From JAGORM01 sp050255815 (GTDB lineage Bacteria > Patescibacteriota > Microgenomatia > Levybacterales > GWA1-39-11), in the NCBI GenBank assembly GCA_050255815.1, contig JBLMVJ010000014.1, forward strand, positions 1-64,000: a DNA stretch of 64,000 nt, written 5' to 3'. The notes beneath the pieces were generated by a model, which did no database searches, was not told where the DNA came from, and saw only the letters and a program-made list of their open reading frames with translations. Below, in pieces: positions 1 to 8,419 of the stretch. The first letter of the stretch is position 1, and every line of letters begins with the position of its first letter. The translations under genes were made by a program, and so were the position numbers.

Positions 1-26
1 TTTAGCCTTAAATAGCCTCTATGCGC

Positions 27-56
27 TTGATATCATCCTTATAAAGGCCTTACAAT
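27..56 (+). promoter_or_regulatory. Promoter of the STAND-like regulator gene
   Basis: TTGATA at 27-32, an 18-bp spacer and TACAAT at 51-56 match a sigma70-type promoter. The ATG at 65 lies 8 bases after the -10 box, so the transcript would start at or next to the start codon and no ribosome binding site is seen. Confidence 0.55.
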
Positions 57-64
57 AGGTAACA

Positions 65-1384
65 ATGCTAGATAAGCCTGAGGCTACCCATTTTGAATCT
101 CTTTATCCACCACAGACGCGGAAACGGGAGGTTACCGAACTTATCTCCTATATCAAAAAGGGGTCTTCTGCCCAGGCCGTAGCGCTTCCGGGTGTGGGTA
201 AAAGTAATTTTTTAAGGCTTTTAGCGTACAACAATGCACTCAGGCTCAAACACCTGGGGGAAAACTACAAATGGTTCCATTTTGTCTATATGGATTTGTC
301 AGAAGTCCAGGAAAGGAGCCTTCTGGATGTTTTGAAATTTATTATGATCTGCCTTTCCTACTCCCTTTCAGAGCGGAAGCTGGATGAAGAACAGGAACAG
401 GTAAATGCGTTTTTAAAAGAAGCGCTGGAATTCCAGGATGAGTTGATCCTCTCCCAGGCGCTTAAAAAAGCAATTGATTATTTATCTATAGAAAAAGAGC
501 TCACGGTGATATTTTTATTTGACCGCTTTGACACCTACCTCCCCCATATTAATCCCCAATTCTTTCTGACGTTAAAAATTTTAAGAAACCGCGCAAAGTA
601 CCGGTTTTCCTGCGTGTTTTCAGTTACCCGGCCTCTGGAAGACTCCCTGGAATCCTCTATTTATGCAGAATTCTATGAGTTCATGGCCGGAAACAACATT
701 TATCTTTCCCTTTCCGATTCCTATGCAAATGATTTCCGGCTCTCCTATCTGGAGAAAGCGTCCGGAGAGAAACTCCCTGATGCAAAGAAAAAAGAAATTT
801 TGAAAATCACAGGCGGGCACGGGAAGCTCTTAAGAATAGTTTCAGAAATTATCCTGTCTGAAAAAGAACCGCCAAAAGATGAAACAGAATCATTACTCTC
901 TAAGGCGGCGGTAAAAACAGGCCTTTTTGAAATCTGGGATGCCCTGTTACCGGCAGAGCAAAAAATACTATTTGAGAAAAAGACTGCAGAAGGGTACCTG
1001 GCAGACACCGGCCTTTTACGGGATGGGAAGATTATGATTCCGCTGTTTGAAGCCAACCTCAGAAACTTCCCGCAACCCAGCGCTGAAAAAATTTCCTACA
1101 ATCCTGAGACAAATGAAATCTGGCAAGGAAAAGAAAACTTAACGGATAAACTCTCTTCTTCTGAATTTAAATTATTGCGTTACCTCATACAGAATAAGGA
1201 AAAAGTGTGTGAGAAAGAAGAAATTATTTCTGCGGTATGGACTGATTCCCAGACCCAGGAGGGCGTAACAGACCAGGCGCTGGACCAGATTATTTACCGT
1301 GTAAGAAAGAAGATTGAGGAGGACCCTAATAATCCTGTCCACATCACTACCGTGAAAGGAAGAGGGTACAAATTCTCTGAGTAA
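65..1384 (+). CDS. P-loop (STAND/AAA-like) ATPase with C-terminal OmpR-type winged helix, putative transcription regulator
   Basis: A 439-residue cytosolic protein. Residues about 41-48 form a Walker A (LPGVGKSN) and about 149-157 a Walker B-like strand (VIFLFDRFD), as in STAND or AAA ATPases. Residues about 362-439 read as an OmpR/PhoB-type trans_reg_C domain, ending in the usual VKGRGYKF wing. There is no receiver domain, so the ATPase part probably senses the signal. It precedes the pilin genes on the same strand after a 140-bp gap, so it may regulate the secretion locus; that link is inference from position only. The start fits a promoter immediately upstream. Confidence is high for the two domains and low for the target. 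Confidence 0.75.
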   Translation: MLDKPEATHFESLYPPQTRKREVTELISYIKKGSSAQAVALPGVGKSNFLRLLAYNNALRLKHLGENYKWFHFVYMDLSEVQERSLLDVLKFIMICLSYSLSERKLDEEQEQVNAFLKEALEFQDELILSQALKKAIDYLSIEKELTVIFLFDRFDTYLPHINPQFFLTLKILRNRAKYRFSCVFSVTRPLEDSLESSIYAEFYEFMAGNNIYLSLSDSYANDFRLSYLEKASGEKLPDAKKKEILKITGGHGKLLRIVSEIILSEKEPPKDETESLLSKAAVKTGLFEIWDALLPAEQKILFEKKTAEGYLADTGLLRDGKIMIPLFEANLRNFPQPSAEKISYNPETNEIWQGKENLTDKLSSSEFKLLRYLIQNKEKVCEKEEIISAVWTDSQTQEGVTDQALDQIIYRVRKKIEEDPNNPVHITTVKGRGYKFSE

Positions 1385-1404
1385 AAAGAGCTGGGGAGCA
1401 AAGG

Positions 1405-1440
1405 GTATCATGAGTACCAAGAGTATCATGTGTATCAAGG
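1405..1440. repeat. Degenerate GTATCA(T/A)G-type short tandem repeats
   Basis: Between the regulator and the first pilin gene, four imperfect units of about 9-10 bp follow each other: GTATCATGA, GTACCAAGA, GTATCATGT, GTATCAAGG. Similar motifs occur inside valS near 37908-37944. No coding potential is apparent. Confidence 0.5.
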
Positions 1441-1489
1441 GAAAATTGGTTGGAATTTTAGAAATCTAATAGCCTCACACCCACTTTTC

Positions 1490-1518
1490 TTGACTTTCAA
1501 ATACAATTACGCCATCAT
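1490..1518 (+). promoter_or_regulatory. Possible promoter of the large pilin-fusion gene
   Basis: TTGACT at 1490-1495 is followed after 17 bp by CATCAT, a poor -10, at 1513-1518. The start codon at 1525 is 6 bases further on, which matches the spacing of better promoters in this window. Confidence 0.3.
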
Positions 1519-1524
1519 AAATGT

Positions 1525-2997
1525 ATGCGCAAACTCCTGCCCGCCGTACTTTTTCTGCTGGCGTTAAGCTTTTCAGCATTACTATCTCCCCCTGCTTCAT
1601 CTGCCGCCTGGATTCCCATAGGCAACCCTCCCAGTATCTGTTTTCCATTTCCTTTCTCCAGCGTAGGCGACCCTACACAAGATGCATGCTTGGCCAAAAT
1701 TTCCGATTGTCCCCTGAATGGTGACAAAGATATTCTTATCACTCCCTGTCTGGTAAATGAGTCTACCCCTCTTATCTCACTCAAAATAAACAACATCCCT
1801 GCCCCAAAAACTGAGCCAAAGCAAAGCTTTAATTATTACTGTTTAAAAACTGCCATAAAAGACTGCGGAGAGGATGACTGGAATAAAGTGGGTGACGGCA
1901 AACAAGCAACTTATTCTTTTCCTCAGCTCTGCGGAGCAGGGGCAAGTGCACTAAAAACAAATTGCCAAACGGACGGGTCTGATTGGTTCCATGTGGGACA
2001 AACATACCGGGTTATTATAGCCCAGGGTACCAACGAAAAAAATGTGGTAGCAAGCCATGGCGGAACCGTAGTAAAAGTAGCTTCTTTTTATATCCGCCAT
2101 TTCTACCCCCAGGTACTTTCCCCTATTAATTCAAATGCAACAGAAGGTAAAACTCTGGATTCTTATAACATTACTTCCGTTAGGGCTAGCGGAGGGCTTG
2201 ATATTACCGTTTCTTTACACGGCAGGGATAATAAGGAGGGGACTAATGACTCTAACATTTACAATGATTATTGGATTACCGTGTTTGCCCAGGACACAGA
2301 GTACGTCATTCCGCACCCTACACAAGATAACCCAACGCCCAATACCCCATGTTTATATATCCAGCCGGGGGGCGGAGGAAATGTTACCGTCCATTTACCC
2401 GCGACTTATGCTGACCAGTACGGCAATAACATAGACCTGACCCCCGGCAGCTATGTGCTGCGGATTAAAGATGGAAAAGGAGGCAACCACACTGATAACG
2501 GGAACGCAACCTGTTATGAAGGTGATTTTACCTACTATGATATCCCGTTTAGCATAGGCGGCACTGATAATGAGGGCCAATCAAATGAAAAACGCTATCC
2601 GGGAGAAATGGCTGCACCTATAGCTGATCCTTTTGGCAAAGAGGGAAATGTAAAGGGCCTTCAACCGCCGGCACCTCCGTCACCCTGTGAGCAATCAGAT
2701 TCATTTGGAAATTGTAAGGCAGTGAAAACTGCCCTGGGAATCACCATCCATACCGACCCGCGTATTTTTGTCCAGGATATTTTTTCATTAGTCCTGTCTA
2801 TTGGGGGAATAGCAGCTTTTATATTCTTTATCCAGGCCGGTTATACCATGATGACATCTGCAGGAAATAAAGAGAAGGTAGGCCAGGCACGGGAACAAAT
2901 AACTGCGGCAATAAGCGGTTTAATCTTTATCATTTTAAGCCTTGCTATCCTGCAGTTTATAGGCTTCAATATATTACATCTTCCCGGATTTAAATAA
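1525..2997 (+). CDS. Exported protein with C-terminal VirB2/T4SS_pilin-like two-TM module
   Basis: A 490-residue protein. Residues 1-27 form a signal peptide (basic start, long hydrophobic core, ASSAA). Residues about 30-400 are an extracytoplasmic region with several Cys residues and no family I recognise. The last 80 residues hold two transmembrane helices around the loop TSAGNKEKVGQAREQ. That loop matches the next three genes, so this is a pilin-type subunit carrying a large exported domain. Such a fusion could be a tip or adhesin subunit, but this is inference. It ends 3 bases before the next pilin ORF, so they are probably co-transcribed. Confidence is good for topology and paralogy, low for the role of the exported domain. 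Confidence 0.7.
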   Translation: MRKLLPAVLFLLALSFSALLSPPASSAAWIPIGNPPSICFPFPFSSVGDPTQDACLAKISDCPLNGDKDILITPCLVNESTPLISLKINNIPAPKTEPKQSFNYYCLKTAIKDCGEDDWNKVGDGKQATYSFPQLCGAGASALKTNCQTDGSDWFHVGQTYRVIIAQGTNEKNVVASHGGTVVKVASFYIRHFYPQVLSPINSNATEGKTLDSYNITSVRASGGLDITVSLHGRDNKEGTNDSNIYNDYWITVFAQDTEYVIPHPTQDNPTPNTPCLYIQPGGGGNVTVHLPATYADQYGNNIDLTPGSYVLRIKDGKGGNHTDNGNATCYEGDFTYYDIPFSIGGTDNEGQSNEKRYPGEMAAPIADPFGKEGNVKGLQPPAPPSPCEQSDSFGNCKAVKTALGITIHTDPRIFVQDIFSLVLSIGGIAAFIFFIQAGYTMMTSAGNKEKVGQAREQITAAISGLIFIILSLAILQFIGFNILHLPGFK

Positions 2998-3000
2998 ATT

Positions 3001-3324
3001 ATGAAGGAACTTGCGCTAGAACTTCCCGGATATGGCGGTATCACTCCCCCGCCAAATATCCCCAGCGGAAATGATGCCCCTAATGTTATCAATGCCTTTA
3101 TTAACCTGTTTATTGTGGTGGGGTTAGTAGCAGCCGTTATTTTTGTGGCATACGGCGGCGTTTTATGGGTAATGTCAGCAGGGGATAAGGCAAAACTGGA
3201 CAGAGCCAGAAGAACCATCACTTTCTCCATCATAGGCCTGGTTATTATGCTTCTGGCTTTTGTCATAGTACAAATCATAGGAGGCGTGCTGGGTGTAAGC
3301 TTCCTTTCCAATTTAGGGAAATAA
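3001..3324 (+). CDS. VirB2-like pilin, T4SS_pilin family
   Basis: A 107-residue protein. After a short Pro/Gly-rich start, two transmembrane helices (about residues 32-56 and 75-98) flank a basic loop with SAGDKAKLDRAR. This is the VirB2/TrbC-like pilin topology. No clear signal peptide is present; the first helix may act as one. It is the second of four tandem paralogues and follows the large pilin fusion by 3 bases. VirB2 pilins build the conjugative or secretion pilus in known type IV systems; the role here is inferred from sequence and the VirB4 gene downstream. Confidence 0.75.
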   Translation: MKELALELPGYGGITPPPNIPSGNDAPNVINAFINLFIVVGLVAAVIFVAYGGVLWVMSAGDKAKLDRARRTITFSIIGLVIMLLAFVIVQIIGGVLGVSFLSNLGK

Positions 3325-3350
3325 AATTACCTGAGCCTCTGTCTTGAGGC

Positions 3351-3379
3351 TTGACATGGGGAAAAAAGCGTGCTCTAAT
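3351..3379 (+). promoter_or_regulatory. Promoter of the third pilin gene
   Basis: TTGACA at 3351-3356, 17 bp, then TCTAAT at 3374-3379 (TAATAT at 3376-3381 is an alternative). The start codon at 3393 lies about 11-14 bases later, behind a weak AAAGG motif. A private promoter inside the pilin array would let this subunit be made separately. Confidence 0.5.
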
Positions 3380-3392
3380 ATAAAGGTAACGT

Positions 3393-3794
3393 ATGAAACA
3401 GAAATTATTAGCTTTATCTTCTTCCGCAGGAATGCTTATGGTATCCGCCCAGATTGCATTTGCGGATGCTATCCCAACAGTTAAGATCCAGCCGCCCAGC
3501 ACCGTAGGAGTAAATACGGATATCAACTCTTTAATTGCTTTTATCATTAACGCCATCATAGTTTTGGGTATTATCCTTTCCTTAATTTTCCTGCTCTATG
3601 GAGGCGTACGCTGGATTATGTCAGGCGGAGATAAAGCGAAGGTTGATTCAGCACGCGGCACTATAGTAGCTGCCATAGTAGGGCTTATCATAGTAGTCCT
3701 GGCATACGTTATTATTAATGCAGTCCTTATGATCCTCACCGGAAAGAGCCTGAACCAGGGCTTTGTCATCCCAAGCCTTAATTCCACCCCATAA
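3393..3794 (+). CDS. VirB2-like pilin with cleavable signal peptide, T4SS_pilin family
   Basis: A 133-residue protein. It has a signal peptide (residues 1-24, ending in FADA), a short linker, and two transmembrane helices around the loop SGGDKAKVDSAR. This is the member of the four-gene array closest to a classical VirB2 pilin precursor. It is preceded by its own good promoter and may be the major subunit, judged only from the promoter and clean architecture. Confidence 0.78.
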   Translation: MKQKLLALSSSAGMLMVSAQIAFADAIPTVKIQPPSTVGVNTDINSLIAFIINAIIVLGIILSLIFLLYGGVRWIMSGGDKAKVDSARGTIVAAIVGLIIVVLAYVIINAVLMILTGKSLNQGFVIPSLNSTP

Positions 3795-3813
3795 TTACTG
3801 TTCTTTCTCCCTG

Positions 3814-3841
3814 TTGAACCTTTTATTTCTTTTTGTATACT
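3814..3841 (+). promoter_or_regulatory. Promoter of the fourth pilin gene
   Basis: TTGAAC at 3814-3819, a 16-bp spacer and TATACT at 3836-3841. The ATG at 3848 is 6 bases past the -10 box, so the mRNA should be leaderless. Confidence 0.6.
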
Positions 3842-3847
3842 TAATAT

Positions 3848-4186
3848 ATGAACTTATTGACCCAGGACTGGAGCAGCTGCACGGACACCAGCGTGGACCC
3901 TACGGGAGTTGCAAAGCTTTCCTGTATCTGGGTTGTAATCCAGAATGTTATTAATGCTGCTCTTATCCTTTCCGGGGTAGTAGCAATATTTTTGATTTTG
4001 TGGTCAGGCTTTCAATATGTTACCTCTAACGGGGATAAGGAAAAAGTGGATAGCGCCAGGAAGCGGCTCACCTGGGCAATAATAGGCCTGGTGTTTATCC
4101 TCTGCTCTTTTGTGCTTTTGCGCCTTATATCTTCTTTCACCGGGGTAAGCATGGAGCAGCTGACCCAGCCCGGGGCAAATCCCTAA
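3848..4186 (+). CDS. VirB2-like pilin, T4SS_pilin family
   Basis: A 112-residue protein. Two transmembrane helices (about residues 33-57 and 76-96) flank SNGDKEKVDSARKR, the loop shared with the three preceding genes. Residues 1-30 carry two Cys and no classical signal peptide. Its TAA stop overlaps the TAG stop of the converging coiled-coil gene in the four bases CTAA. It closes the four-gene pilin array. Confidence 0.72.
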   Translation: MNLLTQDWSSCTDTSVDPTGVAKLSCIWVVIQNVINAALILSGVVAIFLILWSGFQYVTSNGDKEKVDSARKRLTWAIIGLVFILCSFVLLRLISSFTGVSMEQLTQPGANP

Positions 4187-6132
4187 TGCGCGCCGCCGCC
4201 AAATACTTTTTTACCTGCCTGCCAGCCAACATATCCGCCTACCGCATAGATACCAAACGGCATCAGAAGAGCCATGAGAAGAGAGCGTTTTTTATGCTTA
4301 CTAATGTAGTCTTCTATGGTTTCACGGATGCTCTTTCCTGATTTTTCCGCTTCCTGCTTTGTCTTAGGGTCTAAGCTTATAGCTTCTTCCAGGGCGGATT
4401 TCCCCCATTCCGAATCCGTTAACTGTTCTGCCATGGCTTCAGAAATTAACCCGTTTTGGTAAGACTGCCTGATCAAAAGCCCTATGGCTTTAGGGGATAC
4501 TTTATCCATAAATTCTTTGTTTGATACTAATGCCTCAACGTCTGCACCTTGATACAGCGCATTTGCATACCAAGCTGAATCAGGAGACCTGGGATCCGTA
4601 TATCCAGGGTGCAACCTTAAAAGACCCTGCTCTCCACCTTCCAGATATGCTTTTTTTTCAACGTCTGTCAAATGGTCAGGATTAATCTTTCCGGACAAAA
4701 ACTTCCTCATAAACGCCTCCGGACCTCCTTCAAGGGCCCTTTTTAAGTCCTCCCGCGCCATATCCTTATCAAACTTTTTCCGCTCCTTACTATTCACTAA
4801 CAGTTTTCCTCTTCCTGTTTCCCAGTGGCTCCACCTATTTGCACTATCCCTGAGGTTTGCCAACGCAGCTTTCACATGCGGATCTCCTGCCTTATCTATC
4901 AATTCAGTAAAGGTAGCGGTAATCCCCTCCCTCTCAGCACCAAGACGCGCTATCATGGTGTCTTTAAATGCATCCCCCATAATTCCCCGAAACTCCTTCG
5001 CAAAATCCTCTTTACCTGCAGTCCAAGCGCCGGCTTTTGTTAATGCATCTACCGCCCTTGTAACCTCTTTTGCTGCTGCATCAATCTGCGGCTCCAGCGT
5101 ATCTTGCGCACCTAACAGATTCCTATATTCTGCCTCTATGCCATCCTTTTCCTGCTGAAGCCTATCTCTATCCCTAATATTCTTTAATATAGGGTCTAGA
5201 GCCTCTTGCTTTGCTTTAATTTGATTCCTTATTGGCTCAATTTTCTCATCGATTTCTTTTTTCTTAGTTGTTCCGCCAGCTGCTTCTTTTTCTTCCACAA
5301 GTCTTGTTTCTTTTGTCTGAAGCTCACTTAGTTCTCCCTGTAATGTGTCATGGTCATTTTTTTGGCCCCTCACTATTCCATCCAATTCTACCAGCCTCTT
5401 TCCTGCTGAACCCTGCGTGGTTGTGTCAGAAAATTCTACCTGTCTTTGCCTGTTGGCACTAATCTTTCCCTCATTGCTCGTGTACTCAGCCTGTAAGCTT
5501 CCGTGTATATGCTCCTGTCTTTCTTTTTTCCTTCTAGCTGCTTCAACAGAAGGTGCTTCTTCCCGCTCTTTATTAACAATACCTGAAAGCTTAGTCCTTA
5601 CCGCATCCATAAAATTGTTTGCGCCTGCACCTACCCCCTCATCAATTTGCTGTGTCAGAAAATTTGCCCATTCTGCATAGGGATTAGCTGCGGCATTAAT
5701 CTCCTTTAATATTTGCTGGAATTCCGGAGCTGCCGCCATAAGGTCTGCAATAGGTTTAATGAGCGGATCCATAACCGTAGGTCCTGCGTCTATAAGAACC
5801 TGGGGATTTTTCTGAAAAAGAAGCCGGAGCCCGCGGTCAATGTTTTTCAGCTCACCACGGACAGCATTATCTGAGATTTGCGCGTCTATTGTTTCACCTG
5901 TCTTTCCTACATCAGGAACTTCTACGGAAGACTCTCCCCTATTCCATACCTCAACAGTACCCCTATCCCCCACCTCTGCCTGTTTTTTCTTCCAGTGTTC
6001 TTTTGCTGCCTGTGCAGCTAGACGGTGCTCCTCTGCAGCCCTGGCGCTGGGAGAAACCTCATGCCTTCCGGTAACAGCCCTGGCTGCGGCTTCATTTTTT
6101 GCTACTGCTATATCTACGCTTTTGAGTGTCAT
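4183..6132 (-). CDS. Large coiled-coil protein with C-terminal membrane anchor, unknown family
   Basis: A 649-residue, highly charged, Lys/Glu/Ala-rich protein. The middle (about residues 195-360) is predicted coiled coil by its heptad-like pattern. The last 30 residues hold one hydrophobic segment (MALLMPFGIYAVGGYVGW), so most of the protein would face the cytoplasm as a tail-anchored scaffold. It starts 1 base after the stop of the upstream 110-residue gene (TAA-T-ATG), so the two form an operon. That operon is transcribed toward the pilin genes and divergently from the PrgI operon. Its position suggests a cytoplasmic part of the secretion machine; no homologue was recognised. Confidence 0.6.
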   Translation of the reverse strand: MTLKSVDIAVAKNEAAARAVTGRHEVSPSARAAEEHRLAAQAAKEHWKKKQAEVGDRGTVEVWNRGESSVEVPDVGKTGETIDAQISDNAVRGELKNIDRGLRLLFQKNPQVLIDAGPTVMDPLIKPIADLMAAAPEFQQILKEINAAANPYAEWANFLTQQIDEGVGAGANNFMDAVRTKLSGIVNKEREEAPSVEAARRKKERQEHIHGSLQAEYTSNEGKISANRQRQVEFSDTTTQGSAGKRLVELDGIVRGQKNDHDTLQGELSELQTKETRLVEEKEAAGGTTKKKEIDEKIEPIRNQIKAKQEALDPILKNIRDRDRLQQEKDGIEAEYRNLLGAQDTLEPQIDAAAKEVTRAVDALTKAGAWTAGKEDFAKEFRGIMGDAFKDTMIARLGAEREGITATFTELIDKAGDPHVKAALANLRDSANRWSHWETGRGKLLVNSKERKKFDKDMAREDLKRALEGGPEAFMRKFLSGKINPDHLTDVEKKAYLEGGEQGLLRLHPGYTDPRSPDSAWYANALYQGADVEALVSNKEFMDKVSPKAIGLLIRQSYQNGLISEAMAEQLTDSEWGKSALEEAISLDPKTKQEAEKSGKSIRETIEDYISKHKKRSLLMALLMPFGIYAVGGYVGWQAGKKVFGGGAH

Positions 6133-6133
6133 A

Positions 6134-6466
6134 TTATTCTGCTGATTTTAATACCTCTAATGCTTCATTTACGTTTCCGTTTTTTACCAGGTCTTCTGCC
6201 TTATCTATTAATTCTTTCTCCCCTTCATGTTTTACCTCTGCCTCCAGAAAGCGCTCTATGGGCAAGAAGAAACTCCATTTTGCAGTCAGCTCTTTTAAAA
6301 ACTCCGTCAGCTCCTCTACTGTTTTTATGAGATCAATCTTCCCCAGCACAAAGGCTGCTATAGGCTGCAGTTCACTTTCCGGTATCATCTGTGCCCCCAG
6401 CGCATCTATAGCTGCATCCACAATCATTTTCTCTACGTTTTTTTTGTGCTCTTGCGTAAACTCCAT
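6134..6466 (-). CDS. Small helical protein of unknown function, T4SS locus
   Basis: A 110-residue, acidic, probably all-helical soluble protein with no signal peptide or membrane segment. It is the first gene of the two-gene minus-strand unit and is separated from the coiled-coil gene by one base. A GGAGGAG motif lies 14 bases upstream, further than a usual ribosome binding site. It may be a partner or chaperone of the coiled-coil protein; this is inferred only from pairing. Confidence 0.55.
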   Translation of the reverse strand: MEFTQEHKKNVEKMIVDAAIDALGAQMIPESELQPIAAFVLGKIDLIKTVEELTEFLKELTAKWSFFLPIERFLEAEVKHEGEKELIDKAEDLVKNGNVNEALEVLKSAE

Positions 6467-6545
6467 ATGCTTGCATGATACTCCTCCTGTCCCCCTATTT
6501 CTTTACAGCAAAATTACGGCATCATAACATGCGTCTCACAAATCC

Positions 6546-6575
6546 ATGGTATCTCAAATTGAATCAGTCTGTCAA
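6546..6575 (-). promoter_or_regulatory. Promoter of the coiled-coil protein operon
   Basis: Read on the minus strand: TTGACA (6570-6575), 18 bp, TACCAT (6546-6551). The predicted start leaves a leader of about 70 bases before the gene at 6466, longer than usual here. Confidence 0.5.
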
Positions 6576-6619
6576 GGAAAGATGCACTGTTTTCACGTTA
6601 CGCACAGTTTCCGCATGTT

Positions 6620-6648
6620 TTGACCCATTTTGAATATCTTGTTTAGAA
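6620..6648 (+). promoter_or_regulatory. Possible promoter of the PrgI-VirB4 operon
   Basis: TTGACC at 6620-6625, 17 bp, then TTAGAA at 6643-6648, a weak -10. It is placed back to back with the promoter of the coiled-coil operon, so this 160-bp gap probably serves both directions. Confidence 0.3.
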
Positions 6649-6674
6649 AATTTTCACGGGTTACTCTGTACAGT

Positions 6675-7790
6675 ATGGAGAATCACCCGATTCCGCAGGA
6701 TGTTACTGGTTTTAAATTCCGTCTTATAGGATCCATTACGGTCAAACAATTTTTATACCTGTTAGGTGCAGGAATTTTTGCCCTTATTTTTTACCTTATG
6801 CCTATCCCGTTAGTGATAAAAATCCCGGCTATGATTTTTCCGGGCATTATAGGCATGGCGCTGGCTTTTATCCCTATAGACGGACGGCCTATGGACAAGA
6901 TGATTTCAAATTTTGCCCGCGCGCTTCCCTCTGAAAACCAGTATATCTACCACAAAAAAGGGGTGGAAATGCCCTACTTTTACTTTAACCCGGCACCGCA
7001 ACACGTAAAACAAAATACTGCCGCGCAGCAGACGTCCAGTGCTGCAGCTGATAAAGCACTCTTATTTAATTCCCTTTCCCGTTCCTACTTTAAGCCGGAT
7101 GAAGATGAACAGAAAGGCCTGGAATCCCTGAACTCTCTTTTTACGGAAGGGGTGAAAGAAAATAACGGTGTAGGCAGTAAAGTTATCCATGCTGACGCGC
7201 CTGCTCCAACCCCTGAACCGTCTACAGCCGCACCGGTACTTCCCTCTGCCCCAAAACCTGAGCCGGTGAAAACAGAGCCTGTTCAGGCTGCAACACCAGT
7301 ACCGGAAACCCCTGTAGGCCAAGCTGCGCAACCAGCAGCTCCTCAGCAAGCGCCTGCTCCTTTGGCCCAACCCATAACAATCCAACCCGAAACGCCCAAG
7401 GCTTCTGCGCCCACTGCTCCATTACCCGGACAAAATATTACGCCGCTTACCGCGGATGCCGCTTCCCAATTTGATGCGCCTAATGTTATCAAGGGCGTAA
7501 TTAAAGACCCCAGGGGGAAGCCTCTTCCACATGTTATTGTGGAAATTATTGATATGAACAATATCCCCCAGCGTACCTTCCGTACTAACCAAAATGGTGT
7601 TTTTGCAGCTGCAACCGCTATGCCAAACGGGGAATACACTATTCACCTGGAAGACACGCTTAAAAAACAGGAGTTTGAGGACAAAAAAATTAAACTGGAC
7701 GGAGGGATTTTACCGGAGTTAATTATAGCCTCCGTGGACCAGCGGGAAAAATTACGGCGGGAGCTATTTGGGGTGGCACCGCACGCATAG
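6675..7790 (+). CDS. PrgI family membrane protein with C-terminal carboxypeptidase-regulatory-like domain
   Basis: About 371 residues from the chosen ATG. An ATG 45 bases earlier is in frame, but MENHPIPQDVTGFKF is the normal PrgI N terminus. Residues about 1-100 match PrgI, with two transmembrane helices and the ending SENQYIYHKKG. A long Pro/Ala-rich linker (about residues 160-270) follows. The last 100 residues (GVIKDPRGKPLPHVIVEI) read as a CarboxypepD_reg-like beta-sandwich. PrgI is the VirB3-like inner membrane partner of VirB4 in Gram-positive type IV systems. It is first in an operon reaching 15032, with 11 bp to the next gene. Confidence 0.8.
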   Translation: MENHPIPQDVTGFKFRLIGSITVKQFLYLLGAGIFALIFYLMPIPLVIKIPAMIFPGIIGMALAFIPIDGRPMDKMISNFARALPSENQYIYHKKGVEMPYFYFNPAPQHVKQNTAAQQTSSAAADKALLFNSLSRSYFKPDEDEQKGLESLNSLFTEGVKENNGVGSKVIHADAPAPTPEPSTAAPVLPSAPKPEPVKTEPVQAATPVPETPVGQAAQPAAPQQAPAPLAQPITIQPETPKASAPTAPLPGQNITPLTADAASQFDAPNVIKGVIKDPRGKPLPHVIVEIIDMNNIPQRTFRTNQNGVFAAATAMPNGEYTIHLEDTLKKQEFEDKKIKLDGGILPELIIASVDQREKLRRELFGVAPHA

Positions 7791-7801
7791 AAAGAAAGGT
7801 T

Positions 7802-8410
7802 ATGTCTAAGATTAAATCGAGCACACAAGTATTTATTGAAATAGAGGATATTAAAGAAGACGTGGTCTATCTCCGGGGGAGAAGCGCCTGCTCTATCCTG
7901 GAAGTCTCCAGCGTCAACTTTTTCCTGCTCTCCCAGGATGAGCAGAACGCACGCATTTACGGGTATATGTCCCTTCTTAATTCCCTGTCTTTTGCCCTGC
8001 AGATAGTAATAGTCAGCAAAAAGATAGACCTAACCAACTACATAGCGTCACTGGACCACAAAATCACTACGGTCACCAACCAACGGATCAAAGAGCATTT
8101 ACGGCTTTATAAAGAGTTTATCCAGGAGCTGATTAAAGACGCAGGGCTGCTGGACAAAAAAACATATATAGTAATTCCCTTTAATTCCCTGGAGCTGGGG
8201 CCAACAACCGGCAAAAAAGACTATAACATACGCGTCCAGGAGGCTATAGCAAGTAAACGGACAAATGTCATGACCCAGATAGAACGCATAGGCCTTTCCA
8301 GCCGGGTGATTAAAGCGGAAGAATTAGGCCGCATTTTCTTTGAATTATTCAACCAGCAGGCAATTCCCGTAGATTTTAGCTCAAGTGACGTTAAAAACGT
8401 CATTATTTAA
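7802..8410 (+). CDS. VirB4/TraC N-terminal-like subunit, stand-alone
   Basis: A 202-residue soluble protein. Its pattern (TQVFIEIEDIKEDVVYLRG at the start, then alternating strands and helices, ending in a LGRIFFELFNQQ helix) resembles the N-terminal region often found ahead of the VirB4 or TraC ATPase core. Here it is encoded separately, 9 bases before the ATPase gene. It has no P-loop. It probably links the ATPase to the membrane complex; this comes from position and fold impression. Confidence 0.55.
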   Translation: MSKIKSSTQVFIEIEDIKEDVVYLRGRSACSILEVSSVNFFLLSQDEQNARIYGYMSLLNSLSFALQIVIVSKKIDLTNYIASLDHKITTVTNQRIKEHLRLYKEFIQELIKDAGLLDKKTYIVIPFNSLELGPTTGKKDYNIRVQEAIASKRTNVMTQIERIGLSSRVIKAEELGRIFFELFNQQAIPVDFSSSDVKNVII

Positions 8411-8419
8411 ATACTGCCT

